Shown here piece after piece: positions 12,001 to 24,200 of a stretch of 64,000 nucleotides of DNA. Below the pieces are notes generated by a model that had not been told where the DNA came from, searched no databases, and was given only the letters and a program-made list of their open reading frames with translations. Position 1 is the first letter of the stretch, and every line of letters begins with the position of its first letter. A program made the position numbers and the translations under genes. Source of the stretch: Xylocopa sonorina (lineage: Eukaryota; Arthropoda; Insecta; Hymenoptera; Apidae); contig NC_135201.1 of NCBI RefSeq assembly GCF_050948175.1, positions 9,610,001 to 9,674,000 on the forward strand. The letters are read 5' to 3'.

Positions 12001-14677
12001 GGGGGATACTACCGAGTCGAAGGTACTTGTAATCAAACTTCATTTTGATATTTATTGAAACGTACTGCTCATAAATGTGTCTCTGTATGTAGTATCCTTG
12101 GCAGACAGGAAAACTCGGATTCTCATGGGCTAAATATCTCGAGCATTGCAAAGCAAAAGCAGCACCCGTTAAGTTATTTAAAGATCCGTTTCCCTACGCT
12201 AAAAACCACTTCAAGGTCGGAATGAAATTAGAAGGAATAGATCCGGAACATCCCTCGCGATATTGCGTTATCACTGTTGTCGAGGTAGTAGGTAAGTCGT
12301 TACACCATGTTCCTTTTTATCTCTGAACGTTTGGGTATATTGATATATTGATTATATTCCATACATTATATTGGTACATCTACGAAATGGTTACAGGATA
12401 TCGAATACGTTTGCATTTTGACGGATACCCAGAAAACTACGATTTCTGGGTGAACGCGGATAGTATGGACATCTTTCCAGTTGGCTGGTCAGAAAAGAAT
12501 GGACATCGGTTAGACCCCCCAAAGGGTTACGTAGCTAGTAACTTTAACTGGAACGCGTACCTAAAAATTTGCAAAGCCACTGCAGCGCCAAAAAATATAT
12601 TTTCAAATAAAAGTGTAAGCGGCAATTGACTTTCAACCAGTTCATTTTGAAGGCGTATCAAGTTAACCATTACGCTTATCGTTTCAGTCTGTTTGTCCAA
12701 CTGGTTTCCGTGTAGGAATGAAACTGGAAGCCGTGGATAGGAAGCATTCTTCGTTGGTTTGCGTAGCAAGTATAGCAGGCCTAATGGATTCTCGTATATT
12801 AGTTCATTTCGATTCTTGGGACGAGGTGTACGATTATTGGGCAGACGCGAGCTCGCCGTATATCCATCCAGTGGGATGGTGCCATCACAATGGTCACAGT
12901 CTCACGCCACCGAATAGTAAGTAGAAATATACACTTACTGGTCCTATGTTTTAGGATCCTTCTCTCTCGAAGAAAGTGATATATAGGGAAACTGTAAACT
13001 TATCGTTTCAGATTATAAAGATCCCAAGTCTTTTACCTGGGACGCGTACCTTAGGGAAACTCGGTCTATGGTTGCACCAGCGAGAGCTTTTAAACAACGA
13101 CCGCCATGTGGATTTAAGCGTGGAATGAAACTGGAAGCGGTTGACAAACGCGTGCCTCAACTCATAAGAGTGGCAACCGTGGAAGACGTAAAGGATCACA
13201 TGTATGTAAATCATAAATATTTCATTCTATCGAGATTAATTGCAGTGGAAGATAGTTGTTTAAATTTTCGTGGCACAGGTTGAAAATACGATTCGATGGA
13301 TGGCCGGAAAATCATGCTTATTGGGTCGACGATGATTCTCCAGACATACATCCCATGGGTTGGTGTATGAAAACAGGTCATCCTTTGGAACCGCCATTAA
13401 GTACGAATATTTTAAGATTTCCTTTCTTATATTTTTAATGACTTTTAACAATGATACTGAAGAATGATTGTACTGTTTATAGCCCCAGATAATTTAAACG
13501 ACAGGCCAGAATGTGGAACGTACGGTTGCAAAGGAATCGGACATGTAAAGGGGCCTAAATTTGCAACGCACAATTCTGCGTCTGGTTGTCCGTATTCACC
13601 ACAGAATCTTCATAAGGTCAGGCAATTGGCTGACAGGCTTAATTTGAAGCACGAGACTTGCGATTTCGACGACGACATGCAGGACAGACCAAAATTAGAA
13701 AAGACTGACAAAATAAAAATGGAGAAGTCTGAAAAGTTAGAGAAGCCACTGTTTCTGGAGGAACGATTACTGAAGACTGAGAAAGATATAAAACAGGAAG
13801 ACGGGGATTTCTCTGATAAAAATGACAAGTCTGAAAATTCAGAAAAGTAAAACTACAAAAATATCTTTGCGTACATTGCTCGCAAAACAAACTACAGCAC
13901 CTTTGTGCAGTTTGGACTATCACTATTGTTTTCAAATGCTTCGATTTTTTTGCGAGCAGTGTATTTGTACTTTTGTTTCGACTGTTACATAGATTAAAAA
14001 TTTCCTCGATTTACAGGTCTAGTAAATCAAAACATCATCATAGCGATGGTCAAACAGATGATGATGAACTTCTGAGAAAGAGAAAGAAGAGGTTTGTCCC
14101 AAATCGTTGTTGTATTAAAAAAAGTGTTTATTAATTCATTATTAATTTAAACATATGTGTTCTTATAGGCGGCAAATATCTGACGAACCTTTATATTCTC
14201 TCTCAAATTCGTTTGGTGATTCGTCGTTAAATACTATACCATATGCTGCGAATATGCCTGATAAGCAGTTGCGTACCGAGTTGTATCAGTCCGTGTATAG
14301 TCCTGGATACAATCCGTTACCAGACGCGCCGCACATATGGGCGAAGCATAGCAATGCTTTAAACAGGGTAGTAGCGAAACAAAATACGAATCCGCGGAGG
14401 TGGTCGAATGAGGAAGTTATTAAATTTATACAGAGCGTCCCCAATTGTAAAGAAATTGGAAATGTCTTTAGGCAACATGTACGTATTGGGCAAAAAAGGG
14501 AGGAAAAAAAAATTCGAATTATTCACCTAATCTTTTATCGCATTATTGCAGAATATCGACGGAGAAGCGTTTTTAATGCTGACTCAAGAGGATTTGGTGT
14601 CGCTATTGGGATTACGTCTTGGACCTGCAATTAAGCTGTACAATAGTATAGTCCTTTTGCGTAGAAGGGCAACGTGA
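9079..14677 (+). CDS. l(3)mbt: Lethal(3)malignant brain tumor (L3MBTL family) chromatin repressor, 15 coding exons
   Basis: Exons: 9079-9294, 10004-10307, 10399-10638, 10715-11506, 11589-11760, 11830-12022, 12093-12291, 12397-12614, 12688-12916, 13012-13201, 13279-13400, 13483-13846, 14017-14091, 14169-14478, 14552-14677. All joins are GT/AG and in phase: 1250 codons, 1249 aa. Exon 3 could instead start at 10396 (NAG tandem acceptor, one extra residue). Residues 1-510 are Ser/Thr/Gln-rich and low in structure. An FCS-type zinc finger has Cys534, 537, 552 and 556. Three MBT repeats span about 649-958. MBT2 keeps the methyl-lysine cage: Asp795, Phe819, Trp822 and Tyr826 have the same spacing as Asp355/Phe379/Trp382/Tyr386 of human L3MBTL1. 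A C2HC finger has Cys969, Cys974, His988 and Cys994. A Lys/Glu-rich linker and a C-terminal SAM domain (about 1181-1249) follow. The family compacts chromatin and represses transcription by binding mono- and dimethyl-lysine. The ATG is chosen as the first after the leader acceptor; the MEEEIVVDVVDE start is acidic. Confidence 0.96.
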
Positions 14678-17283
14678 ATGATGTGCGATGAACGCACGTA
14701 CAATTGGATTATAAAAAGTGCAAAGTGGCAGCTATCGTGACGATCACGTTGAATGTATTTTACTTAAACCTCTCAGTGCGGGCGTAATTTCGGGATGATG
14801 TTCTAGGCTGGTTCGTGGCAGAATCGTTGATGTAAGAGGCTATGGCGAGACAGTCATCGATGTGTACGTACTTCGATTGCTGAAGTAACAAGTGTGAGAG
14901 ATAAAACTTCAAATAATCGGATAAGAGAAAAAGAACAGCTATAATGGGAGTATCGAAGAGAACGTTGAACAGCGATAGTCGAGACTCAGCATTTATAATG
15001 TACCATCTGACGAAATATGCTAATTTCTTCAATCTTTATCCTATTCTTATGAAAACAGTATCAACTGATTAGTTAGATTCACTTAATAAGAATTAATCAC
15101 ACAATTCGGATTAGTTTGATCAGCAATGTCAAAACCGTGCGATCTTAGCTGGGAATACATAGGTTTCAAAAATGTTTATAGCTACATATATACAAATTTT
15201 CAATGTATGCATTTTTTATGAACTATATAAAAAATTATACATAAAGTGTATATACATATAAAAGCTATAGACACGCATATAAGGAATGTAAAAATTTTAT
15301 ACAAAATAAGTGAAAAGTATTAAAATTATAAATAATAATTAAGTAAATATAGTAAAATGTACATGTTAACGTATGGACAAAAGAGCAGTTTCTCAGATAT
15401 CGCACAGTTCTGACTGAATTTTGCCGCAAATTGCTTTCGCTTACATATACACTACACGTCTCGCGTTCGACTTTATCGAACAGAAGAAAACTTACGCAGT
15501 GAAATACTTTTGTTTTAGAGTTCTGCACTGAGAGGATTAAAGCAAAGAATATGAAAGAACTTTAGAAATAATCCGGATAGAAATGTATTTTCTATCGCAA
15601 TTAAGAATGTCGATTTATAAAATGAGGAACTTGTAACAAATTCTAATTCGATTACGTGAAAGACATTTCATTGAGGCGAAAGATGATTGTACGTTTGAGG
15701 TTGAAATGGATGATTTTTATTTCTAACGACTGATACTATACGAGATATAACTATAGCTGGGATGTATGCGCATGATAAAGTACTTACGATTGTCCGTTTT
15801 TTCCTATACAGTGAAGTGCATTCAATCATGTACAAATGTAAATATTAATGATCTTAATAATTAAATATTGTAATACAAAAAAAAAAAAATGCAAGAAGTC
15901 TCTACAAGCAATCTACACCTGCTGTGCGATATTTAATCATACGTGAGTATAATTTCACTTTGTCTTTCGATCTATTTACCATCCAGCTAAGAACTAGTCT
16001 CTTATCAATATTAATAACATTGTATACGTATTTTTCCACAACGATATAGCATACAGTACCTTCATTACTCATTACAACGTACAACCAAACATCAGACTTC
16101 ACCATAAAAAAGATAAAATCAACACCAGCCGATTCATCTAAGAGTTCATATAAGAATCTGTTGTAACATCTTTTTTTTCGCATGTAAAGTCAAGGAGGTA
16201 ATTGATTTGAAAAAAATAGAAGATTAATCATAAGTATAATGGAAATCAGGTAACAAGAAGCACAAGTAATTGATATAATTCCATGATCAGTTAATTACTA
16301 ATCGGTTACCGAGTTGCATCAAAATTAATTGTAATAATTTGGTGGAGGTAGCAGGGAAGGGGTGGTGCTCCATTTAAAATGCAAGCTGTCTCCCCACTCT
16401 TCGTCTGCTGGCCGTTCTCCTCCCACCACGGCAACCAAGTGGCCGCTATGGCGATGTTTACAGCGTAGTCAGGGCGACTGGCCATGTGTTCAGTCGGTGG
16501 CCTGTCGCGCCGGGCAACGGTATGGTTTTGTGCGTGTGTTCGTCTTCTCGTCTATCTTCGCTCTACCAAAACGTCCCCGTGTGTCAACCACTCCATTGCA
16601 CAAAGTAAACAATTCACTGCTACAAGTTACAAACGCGTAACACATCCTGTACTTGCGGACACGTATTTTGCGACGATAAATCAGACGATCTCGCGTAAGG
16701 TTGATCAGTTCGCAAAGGTAAAATAGATTTTCAATTAAGGAAAGGAACTTGGTTCACTCGAAACTTACGATATTGCGAATCGATAGATTGCAGTGGACCG
16801 AATCGGCTCGAGACGAAACGATGACATTGACAGTGTCAACAGCGGCACGACGCAGGACACGACACGCCGAAATTTCGCGCGCAATCCCCGCGATCTGTTC
16901 GCAAATCAGCAACGAGGGACACTCGATTTCCATCGATGGTAGATCAGTGACGATTCGCGTTGTAATGTAGAGACGAGGTACGCGCGATTTCGAGCATCGA
17001 ACTGTAACAGGTCGCCATCGATCCAGCTGGATAATCCTTCACCCACGAAGGATAAACACGGGAGTGACGCCGATAGCGTGAAGTGTCGTATGTTATGACT
17101 GGCGTATTTCTCGCGCGGCAAAAGGAGGGGAACGATGCGGGGCGGTTTCCGTTGATTCCGTGCCGAGAAAAGCGTGAAAATCAAGAGGAGGAAGTACGAG
17201 CGGTGAAGTTGAGCGGCTGCGGTGGGCCGCAGGCTCGTTTGTCGGTGATTGGCGCGGGATACGCCGGCACCGGAAGTGCTAAA
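14678..17283. other. l(3)mbt 3' UTR, intergenic spacer and fringe leader
   Basis: 14678-16350 is AT-rich and should contain the l(3)mbt 3' UTR; the poly(A) site is undetermined. A run of 13 A is at about 15879-15891. A minus-strand open frame of 93 codons (15902-16183) has no recognised domain. From about 16360 base composition shifts to CpG-rich, which fits the promoter and 5' UTR of fringe. An in-frame upstream ATG for fringe is at 17095 (see findings). No other gene is seen. Confidence 0.45.
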
Positions 17284-17388
17284 ATGCCCCGTGGCCTACC
17301 GACTAGACGAGGCCTCCAGGCGTTGGCACTTGTTCTCGCCACCGCTTACGCCACGATTCTCCTCTATCAAGCGGTTGCACCTCGCCAG
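17284..17388 (+). CDS. fng: fringe coding exon 1: cytosolic tail and signal anchor
   Basis: 35 codons ending ...VAPRQ, then donor GTAAAC. It carries the MPRGLPTRRG cytosolic tail and the single transmembrane anchor. Phase 0 at the 3' end. The frame stays open upstream to an ATG at 17095. Confidence 0.93.
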
Positions 17389-20300
17389 GTAAACCCATTC
17401 AGTCTCATCGAAACGAAATAACGATCGTTTTCACGTGATCGTATCCGCTGGTCCGACTCGCGTGGTGGTTTGTCCATCTGATCGACCTTGGCGGTAACGG
17501 TAGCGTTAGTAGCGATCGTGAAACGCGCGAATTAGTTTCGAAGCGGCCATCCGATAGCCAGTTATGTTAATCGAACGACAAATCGGTCGAGTTTGTTTTC
17601 ATTGAGAGGCGGATGGCGAACGTTCCATCCGGCTCGCGTGCACGTGCTCGCTTGATACGGTTACGTGAAACGTTTGCGAGCGATCGATCGAATCGCGTGC
17701 CGTGTCGTCTTGTTTCTGGTACCGTCGAGAGAGGCTCGACGCTGGGATTAATCGTTCGACGCGTTGTTTCCAGTGGGTCGACGAGGTGACGGTCGAGGTG
17801 AACAGCAGGAACGTGCTGGCGGAGTTGCCCGCTTCGAGGAGAATAATGATCAGCGAGGAGTCGTCGGTGACACCTGCGATCGCGACTGCGACCATGGCAC
17901 CGTTCACCACCGATCTCGACGACGTGTTCATCAGCGTGAAGACTACCAAGCATTACCACCACTCTCGTCTGCCGGCGATCATAAGCACGTGGTTTCAATT
18001 CGCCAGGGACCAGGTACGTGATAGAACTTTGTTAAGCTCTCACCTTTTTTTGTCGAACAATGTTAAAGAAGTACGTGATCTCTATAGATCATTATATATC
18101 TACATTAATCTAATAGTTCGTTATAAAATTGTAACATGTGTGTACAACATGATGTAACATTCGTATGCATTATTTTTGGAGTTGGAACCAATTTGTAAGC
18201 TCTGCAACTAACATAACGCAAGAGGTTCGATCGATTTGCGTCTTTTCACCGCAATATTGGCAGCGTCTCTCGTAGGTAGGATCAACGATTGTCATCGAAT
18301 CATCGTGTAGTCTGTTCTTGTTGTCTCTGTGGAAATATTAATGCGTTAGAAGCGGTTGGACATCTGGTGAGAATAGTCGCGACTTGCCCTGCAATTTGTT
18401 ACCGTTCGCCCAGGCGTACGCACAGTGTATTTTAATCTCGACGAGCATCCGTCGTGGGAACGCGATCCTCTGTATTTCCGTTTTACAGTTTCTTCTCGTT
18501 TTTCTTCTCGCCCCCTTGTTCTGCATTAGCGTCGTATCGTGTTGTTCTCGATACCGCGCGCGGGTACTTTGTTTACGCGCGCGGCGAGCACGTTCTTGGA
18601 ACGAGCGAATTCCATTCCGGATCCGTTCGCCCTCTCGTTTTATTTGGCCCTGTCCGCCTTTTTCTGTTTCCTGCCGAGCCGGAAACCCGAGGTAACATCG
18701 TGGAACGAGCGGAAGGCCTAAGGAACTGGCAACTTTCGCGATAACCATCTCGCCGCGACTAATTGCATGCATTGTACTCCCTCGCCAGCCCCTGTCCTTG
18801 CTATTTGCAGCGCCGCTGGCGACACTTCCTGGAACCGGTAGCCTCAGAAACCTCGACAGAGGGCCCCTTTGGTTAACGAATCGAGATCCTCGAGGAATCG
18901 CGCGTTCGATGAAATTACCCGCGGACCTAAATGCCCATTTCGAGCCACTTATCCCCTCAAGCAGCCGCGATATTTGCCTGCCACCGTGCTGTCGGCTACC
19001 TTTGAACCGCGCGTCAGCCCGTCTTATTCAATGGACTCGAAGTAAGAGGGAATTTTATTAAATTACGCCTCTCGTGGCAACGCGTCGATTATCGTGCCCT
19101 CGTCAACGGTGGTTGGTTCGAGACAATTAAGCGATATATTCACCGTTAGCTTGGGAAGCCATTGGAGCGTGAAATTGGAGCAAAATAAGGGTAGCTTGGG
19201 GACACAAAATGATAGAGGAACTAAGATTACTTTTTCTACAATTGCTATTGGAAAGAAGAGGAACTCTCATCTTGTTTGCATCGAAGATTTCCAAATAATC
19301 CCTAATCTCAATTAGGTATCTACTTTGATATTAACAGTTACAGTCGATAAACTGTGTTTTACTTAATTCACCGTGGAGAATCGTTCGCAGAACGAATCCA
19401 GGTTTTCTTTTCTTCGAGGAAGGTTGTTTAAGGATCGATAACGCCTCGGTCCCCGTCGATTTCGACGCTTCAATCACGTACAATTTGTGGAACGGGCGGT
19501 GATTAAACGCTGATCGCGATTCGGGGTACCAAGGCGATGTCGGTCGATTCGTTCTTCCCTTTTGGCTGTTCTGCAACGGATCTTGCGGTGCACGTCGCGG
19601 TGTCCATTTCGTCTGGACGTGCGAGAGTGGAACTTCGAAATAATGTAGCAGATTTTTTACTCGCGTTCTCGGTTGGGCCCCGCGCTCCCTATTGCGGCGA
19701 GAGAGGTGTATCAGGGAATATCGAGGCGTGTTCCCTTCGTTTCACGCTGTTACGAATTCACGATCCAATTTCGAGACGAGGATGATTTACCACGGTGGTG
19801 GGCAGACGAGAGAGCCAGGTAGGAAAACGGACCATCGCCAGGGGCGTCGAATTGTTTACCCGGTGGATACGGGGCTCGTTTAAAAATGTAAATCGACTTC
19901 CACGTTGCCAACTGTCTCGACTGTTTTCGCGGCACATTTACAACAGATGGAAGAGCTTTAAGGTTCTTCGTCCAGGTAGGATTCTTTTGCACTTGAAATT
20001 TGTAGAATGTACATTATCTAAGTTGCAACATTGGTTACTTAAATTAACATTATTATGCGTTACCAGCAGAGATTTCATTTTACTTGAGCTCATCGCGCGA
20101 CTCAGGAAGGATTAAGAGGAACGATCATTTGAAACAGCATTGGGACTTGCTATTGTGTGTGAAGTATAGGACAAAGGAAATAGCAAGATTATACGGATAC
20201 GTCTACTGTTCCAACAAATTGCTCCCGTTGCAGTTCGTAACCGATTGGAATTCGTAGGTCGCAGATTCGAGAGAGTCATCGCGGCCGATTGGGCCACGAT

Positions 20301-21173
20301 TAACAGGGTATTTCATTGCGACGTGGAGGAAAAAGGAACCGCGCGTCTCATCTGACCAGAGATACATACCGATCGATCGTACGTCGAACCGTTTTGTCAT
20401 TAGTTTCCGTGACTCGCTCCATATCGCAACCCTTCAATTTGTAAGAGCCGTTTCGCCTCTGAACCGTTCGCGGATAATTGCTCAATTACGTCGTTTATTT
20501 GTCTGAAAACGCTCGCAGGCCGCGCCACTGTAATTTCGCATGGCCAAAGTACAGAGTTATCCCCCTTCGAGTTAATACATATCTCCTTCCTCCTTTTGTT
20601 CCTCGTCGTTTTCATTACCTGGGACCGATGATCGTCGCGGAGCTGCCCTTGAAATCGATTGGATACCTCCCCTTCGATTTTCTAAAGAGATCGAGTAGAG
20701 TACATCGAGCCAACTTGGATATACTTCGAATACCCTGCACTCTGGGCATTCCACGCATGGAATTCTAAATACCTTGGATATTCGTAGTATTCGAGTACTC
20801 TAACGCACGCATACCGATCTGCGTACAAGCTGAATCAATCTAAAGTCCCTATCAAATTCTCCTTTCTTCGTTCTCGTTTTCTTAGTTCACTGTTTTAAAA
20901 TAAATTGAGTATTCGTATAAGTACTCGTGCCCATCGAGTACATTCTTGTCTTCTCTATTTACATTCCTCCTACGATTTCATATGTGCACTGGACTCGAGG
21001 CGATATCAGATGCATCGCGAAGTGGGACACGATTACTCTAATCTTGCCCCGTTTCTATTCCAGTCGTCGAAGTTTAGCGCGAGGCCTCTTTAATTCTCCC
21101 AACGTTGCCCGTGGACACTGGAAACTGGTGGAACCGAAACGTTTAAGCGCTCGAGGAGGAAGGGGAGCGTGTG

Positions 21174-21232
<59 letters not shown>

Positions 21233-24200
21233 GAGAATGGGGTCCCAGTGAAAAGATCGGCTTAACGACGGTGCTCGTTTTAGCAGCGACGTACGTGCGT
21301 GGATTAACGTAATTACGTCGATGTAACGCGACGCCGGTGCCAGTGACGTCATCGCGTCTCTCAGCTCGCGGCGGTGTTACTTGTTTGCCGGATATTCGTG
21401 TTCCTTCTGCGAACGCTGACTCGTGGACTTATCCGTCTCACCTCTTTTTATTTCCACGCTTTCCTCCATTCTCTTTCTCCCCCACTTTCGACCGTGTAGA
21501 CTGTTTAATTATCGTTACACCGGACATCCTCCATCGTCGCGACGAATCCTCGCCGTCGGCTCTGTACACTCGAGTCACTTTTTATCTTTCGCTTTATCGG
21601 TTAGCCGCGTGCACTGTAAACATCCTTACCTACGACCGTATTTTTCTTCTGTTTTCATTACACGTTTATCGTGTTTGGTTTCGCGAGCGGAAATATCGGA
21701 AGTTATAAAAGTATCCTCTGTTAAATATTTATTTATTTCGCGTACGTGCCTAAAGGATGAATGTAATCGTTGCTATCTTGGAGTTCAGATAGTTAAGGTC
21801 TAATCTCGTGGCTGAAATTTGTACTTGTTCTATTTAAACATTGATCAGGGTTGAATTAACCAGTATACGTTTACTAAAACAACCGCGTGTACTCCAAGCC
21901 TGCATATTTTTTAAATTAATTTAGTATCCTTTTAAGAAATTTCGCGTCGAAGCTTGAAGATCTCCACCAAGCACAAGTTTACCATTTTCTACTCGTTTCC
22001 AGTTGTGTCCCTAGTGGAGTGGCTCTCCCACGTTACTCTTCTCCTTTCCCGCGCAACTGGCGGGGATATCCGCGTAACCCCCGGGCTTGGAGCGCGCATC
22101 CCGCCACGTGAAAATCCTCGAGACAATGCTCGTGACGTCTGGTGGCGGTCCCCTCCCTCGTTTCGTCGCCGTTCACTTCCTGAAGGGAACCACGGCAACT
22201 AAAAATAGGCGGCTGCTTTAACACGTGCGCCTCCACCGATCATTAACGTCGTCAGCCGCCTGCGCCAGGCCAGATGAGACTCCGCGATGCGACACTTTAG
22301 AATTGGACGGAAGGTGCTCGTCTTGGTGCAGCTCGTTCGAAAATATTGGCTCCAATTGCTGGTCTAACACGCAGGAATCGAATTTAGGGAATAGTCGATC
22401 GAGATTGATCGTCAGGAGTGAGGCTTGGTTAGTTAGAGCTTGCTAATTGGTTGATGCGATATTCGAGGTATAGAAGAGGTAGTGGAATATGGAAAATTTG
22501 GTATTTAGTGGTGTTCGATGATATTGTTATTATAACTGAACGGATCTCTGTTCATGGTATCAGTGTTTCAGTTTCAGTGTTCGATTTTTCTGATTTCAGA
22601 CGTGGTTCTTCACCGATCGAGATGATCCCTACTTCCAGAACCAGACCAGTGAGTACCTCTCTTTTCATTTATTGAATTTTCATAAGATACAAATGCGTGT
22701 AACTCATTTGGTATTAGCTTCTTTGCACTCAGTGTGTACAAAGAATAATAATAGAAACTGTAATCTTCGTTTCATCCCCTGATGTGACTCGTACAATTGA
22801 CAAAACACATACGAGGTTCAATAATTGTTATTTTTAGACTTAATCTTATACACCAGACTCTTTCCACTGACTTTACACGCATACACATCGATTTAGGAAG
22901 AACATAGGTAAATTTAGTCAGAAGGGTCCCCTCGCATATGCTTCTCAAATATTAACCCTCCGCTGGCAATAAAGGTTTCCACTGACGTACTCGTTCCTTG
23001 GCCTGCTTCCTTATTGCTTTAGGCTTCGAAAAACTATGAAAGAGATTCTCATAGATTTACATTTTAATAGAAAACTAGAAAACTCAGAATCTTCTCAATT
23101 CTAGCCACTGCAATGTCTAAAAACCTCGCAGCTACCCCCACCAAAGTCGTTCACTAATTAAACAAGTAATCAAGCTCGAAAATGTCCTCGCCCATTACGA
23201 TCGTAATAACCGCGGTAGCGAGAGACGACTAAACTCCAGTCATACTTCGTTAATTCTCTTCTAACCTACTTAACGGCATCATCCCATCGCTTCCTTCCAT
23301 CCGGCGTCGACGGTAGAAAAAGCATCGGGGACAAGCACGTCGACGTAATTCCCTGGAAAGAAGAAAGGAGATTGATGGAAGAAAGAAAGAGGAAGAAGAA
23401 GAAAAGAAACAAGAGGGAAAAATGAATGAAATCGGACCGTTTATTTCTGTTGTAATACGAGGCATGGATAATTATGGCATGGCTTAATGGCTGGCCTCGT
23501 TTACGCGATAATTGCCGGCGCGGAGCGAGCGTGCAGGAGCTGGGCTCGCTCGCGGTACCCGTGCGCTCGTCAATCATTTCTAAAGCTCGTCCCTGGTTAA
23601 TTGTCGCCGCGAAACACGGTCGAAACGATCCATATCGCTTGGAGAACATACTTGTGCACGAATTTCTGCTGGTTTCTAAGGCTAGCACGTTTAAATCGAT
23701 TTTTTAATCGCGTCACTCGGACATCAAACGCTTTAATTTCGCAATAAGGAAAGTCTTCGTTGGAAAAATCGCGTGGAACGAAGCGAGAGTGCGATCGTTT
23801 CTTCGATCGGTTGTAAAGAAAATCTTGAGGGTTCTCCTGTTCCTTTGAATTGAATTTGGAACCGATTCTTCGCTGACAAACGCGATTCTGCAAGGGTGAC
23901 AAGTTGCTCGATCGTTCCCCTCGATGTCCAAGGTTCATAAGCCAGATAATCGTTAAGTAATCCCGCGTTCCTCGCGTCGAAAAAGGAAGGGCCGCGTGTC
24001 GATCAGGCTCGACGAGATTCCACCTTGCAGGAGACCTCGCGACCGGTTTCCAGGCGAGCGGATCGGTCGATCGCGTCGATACACTTATTCTGACCACGCT
24101 CCCATCCATTTTGATCGCACAGCCGAAACGTGTTCTACTCCGATCGTCGAGATTTGCATTCACGTTTACTTTTAATGCGTCCATTCTTACTGACAAACAC

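Larger units (their letters stand above)
18014..22599 (+). other. fng: fringe intron 2 (about 4.6 kb)
   Basis: CpG-rich, no supported gene. Holds one long GA tract (21173-21229) and a perfect TGACGTCA palindrome at 21344-21351. Open frames here are short and lack domains. Confidence 0.8.

Noticed and set aside
23597..24196. 199-codon minus-strand frame in fringe intron 3
   Set aside because: Arg/Ser-rich composition typical of chance frames in CpG-rich DNA. No domain, no splice support.
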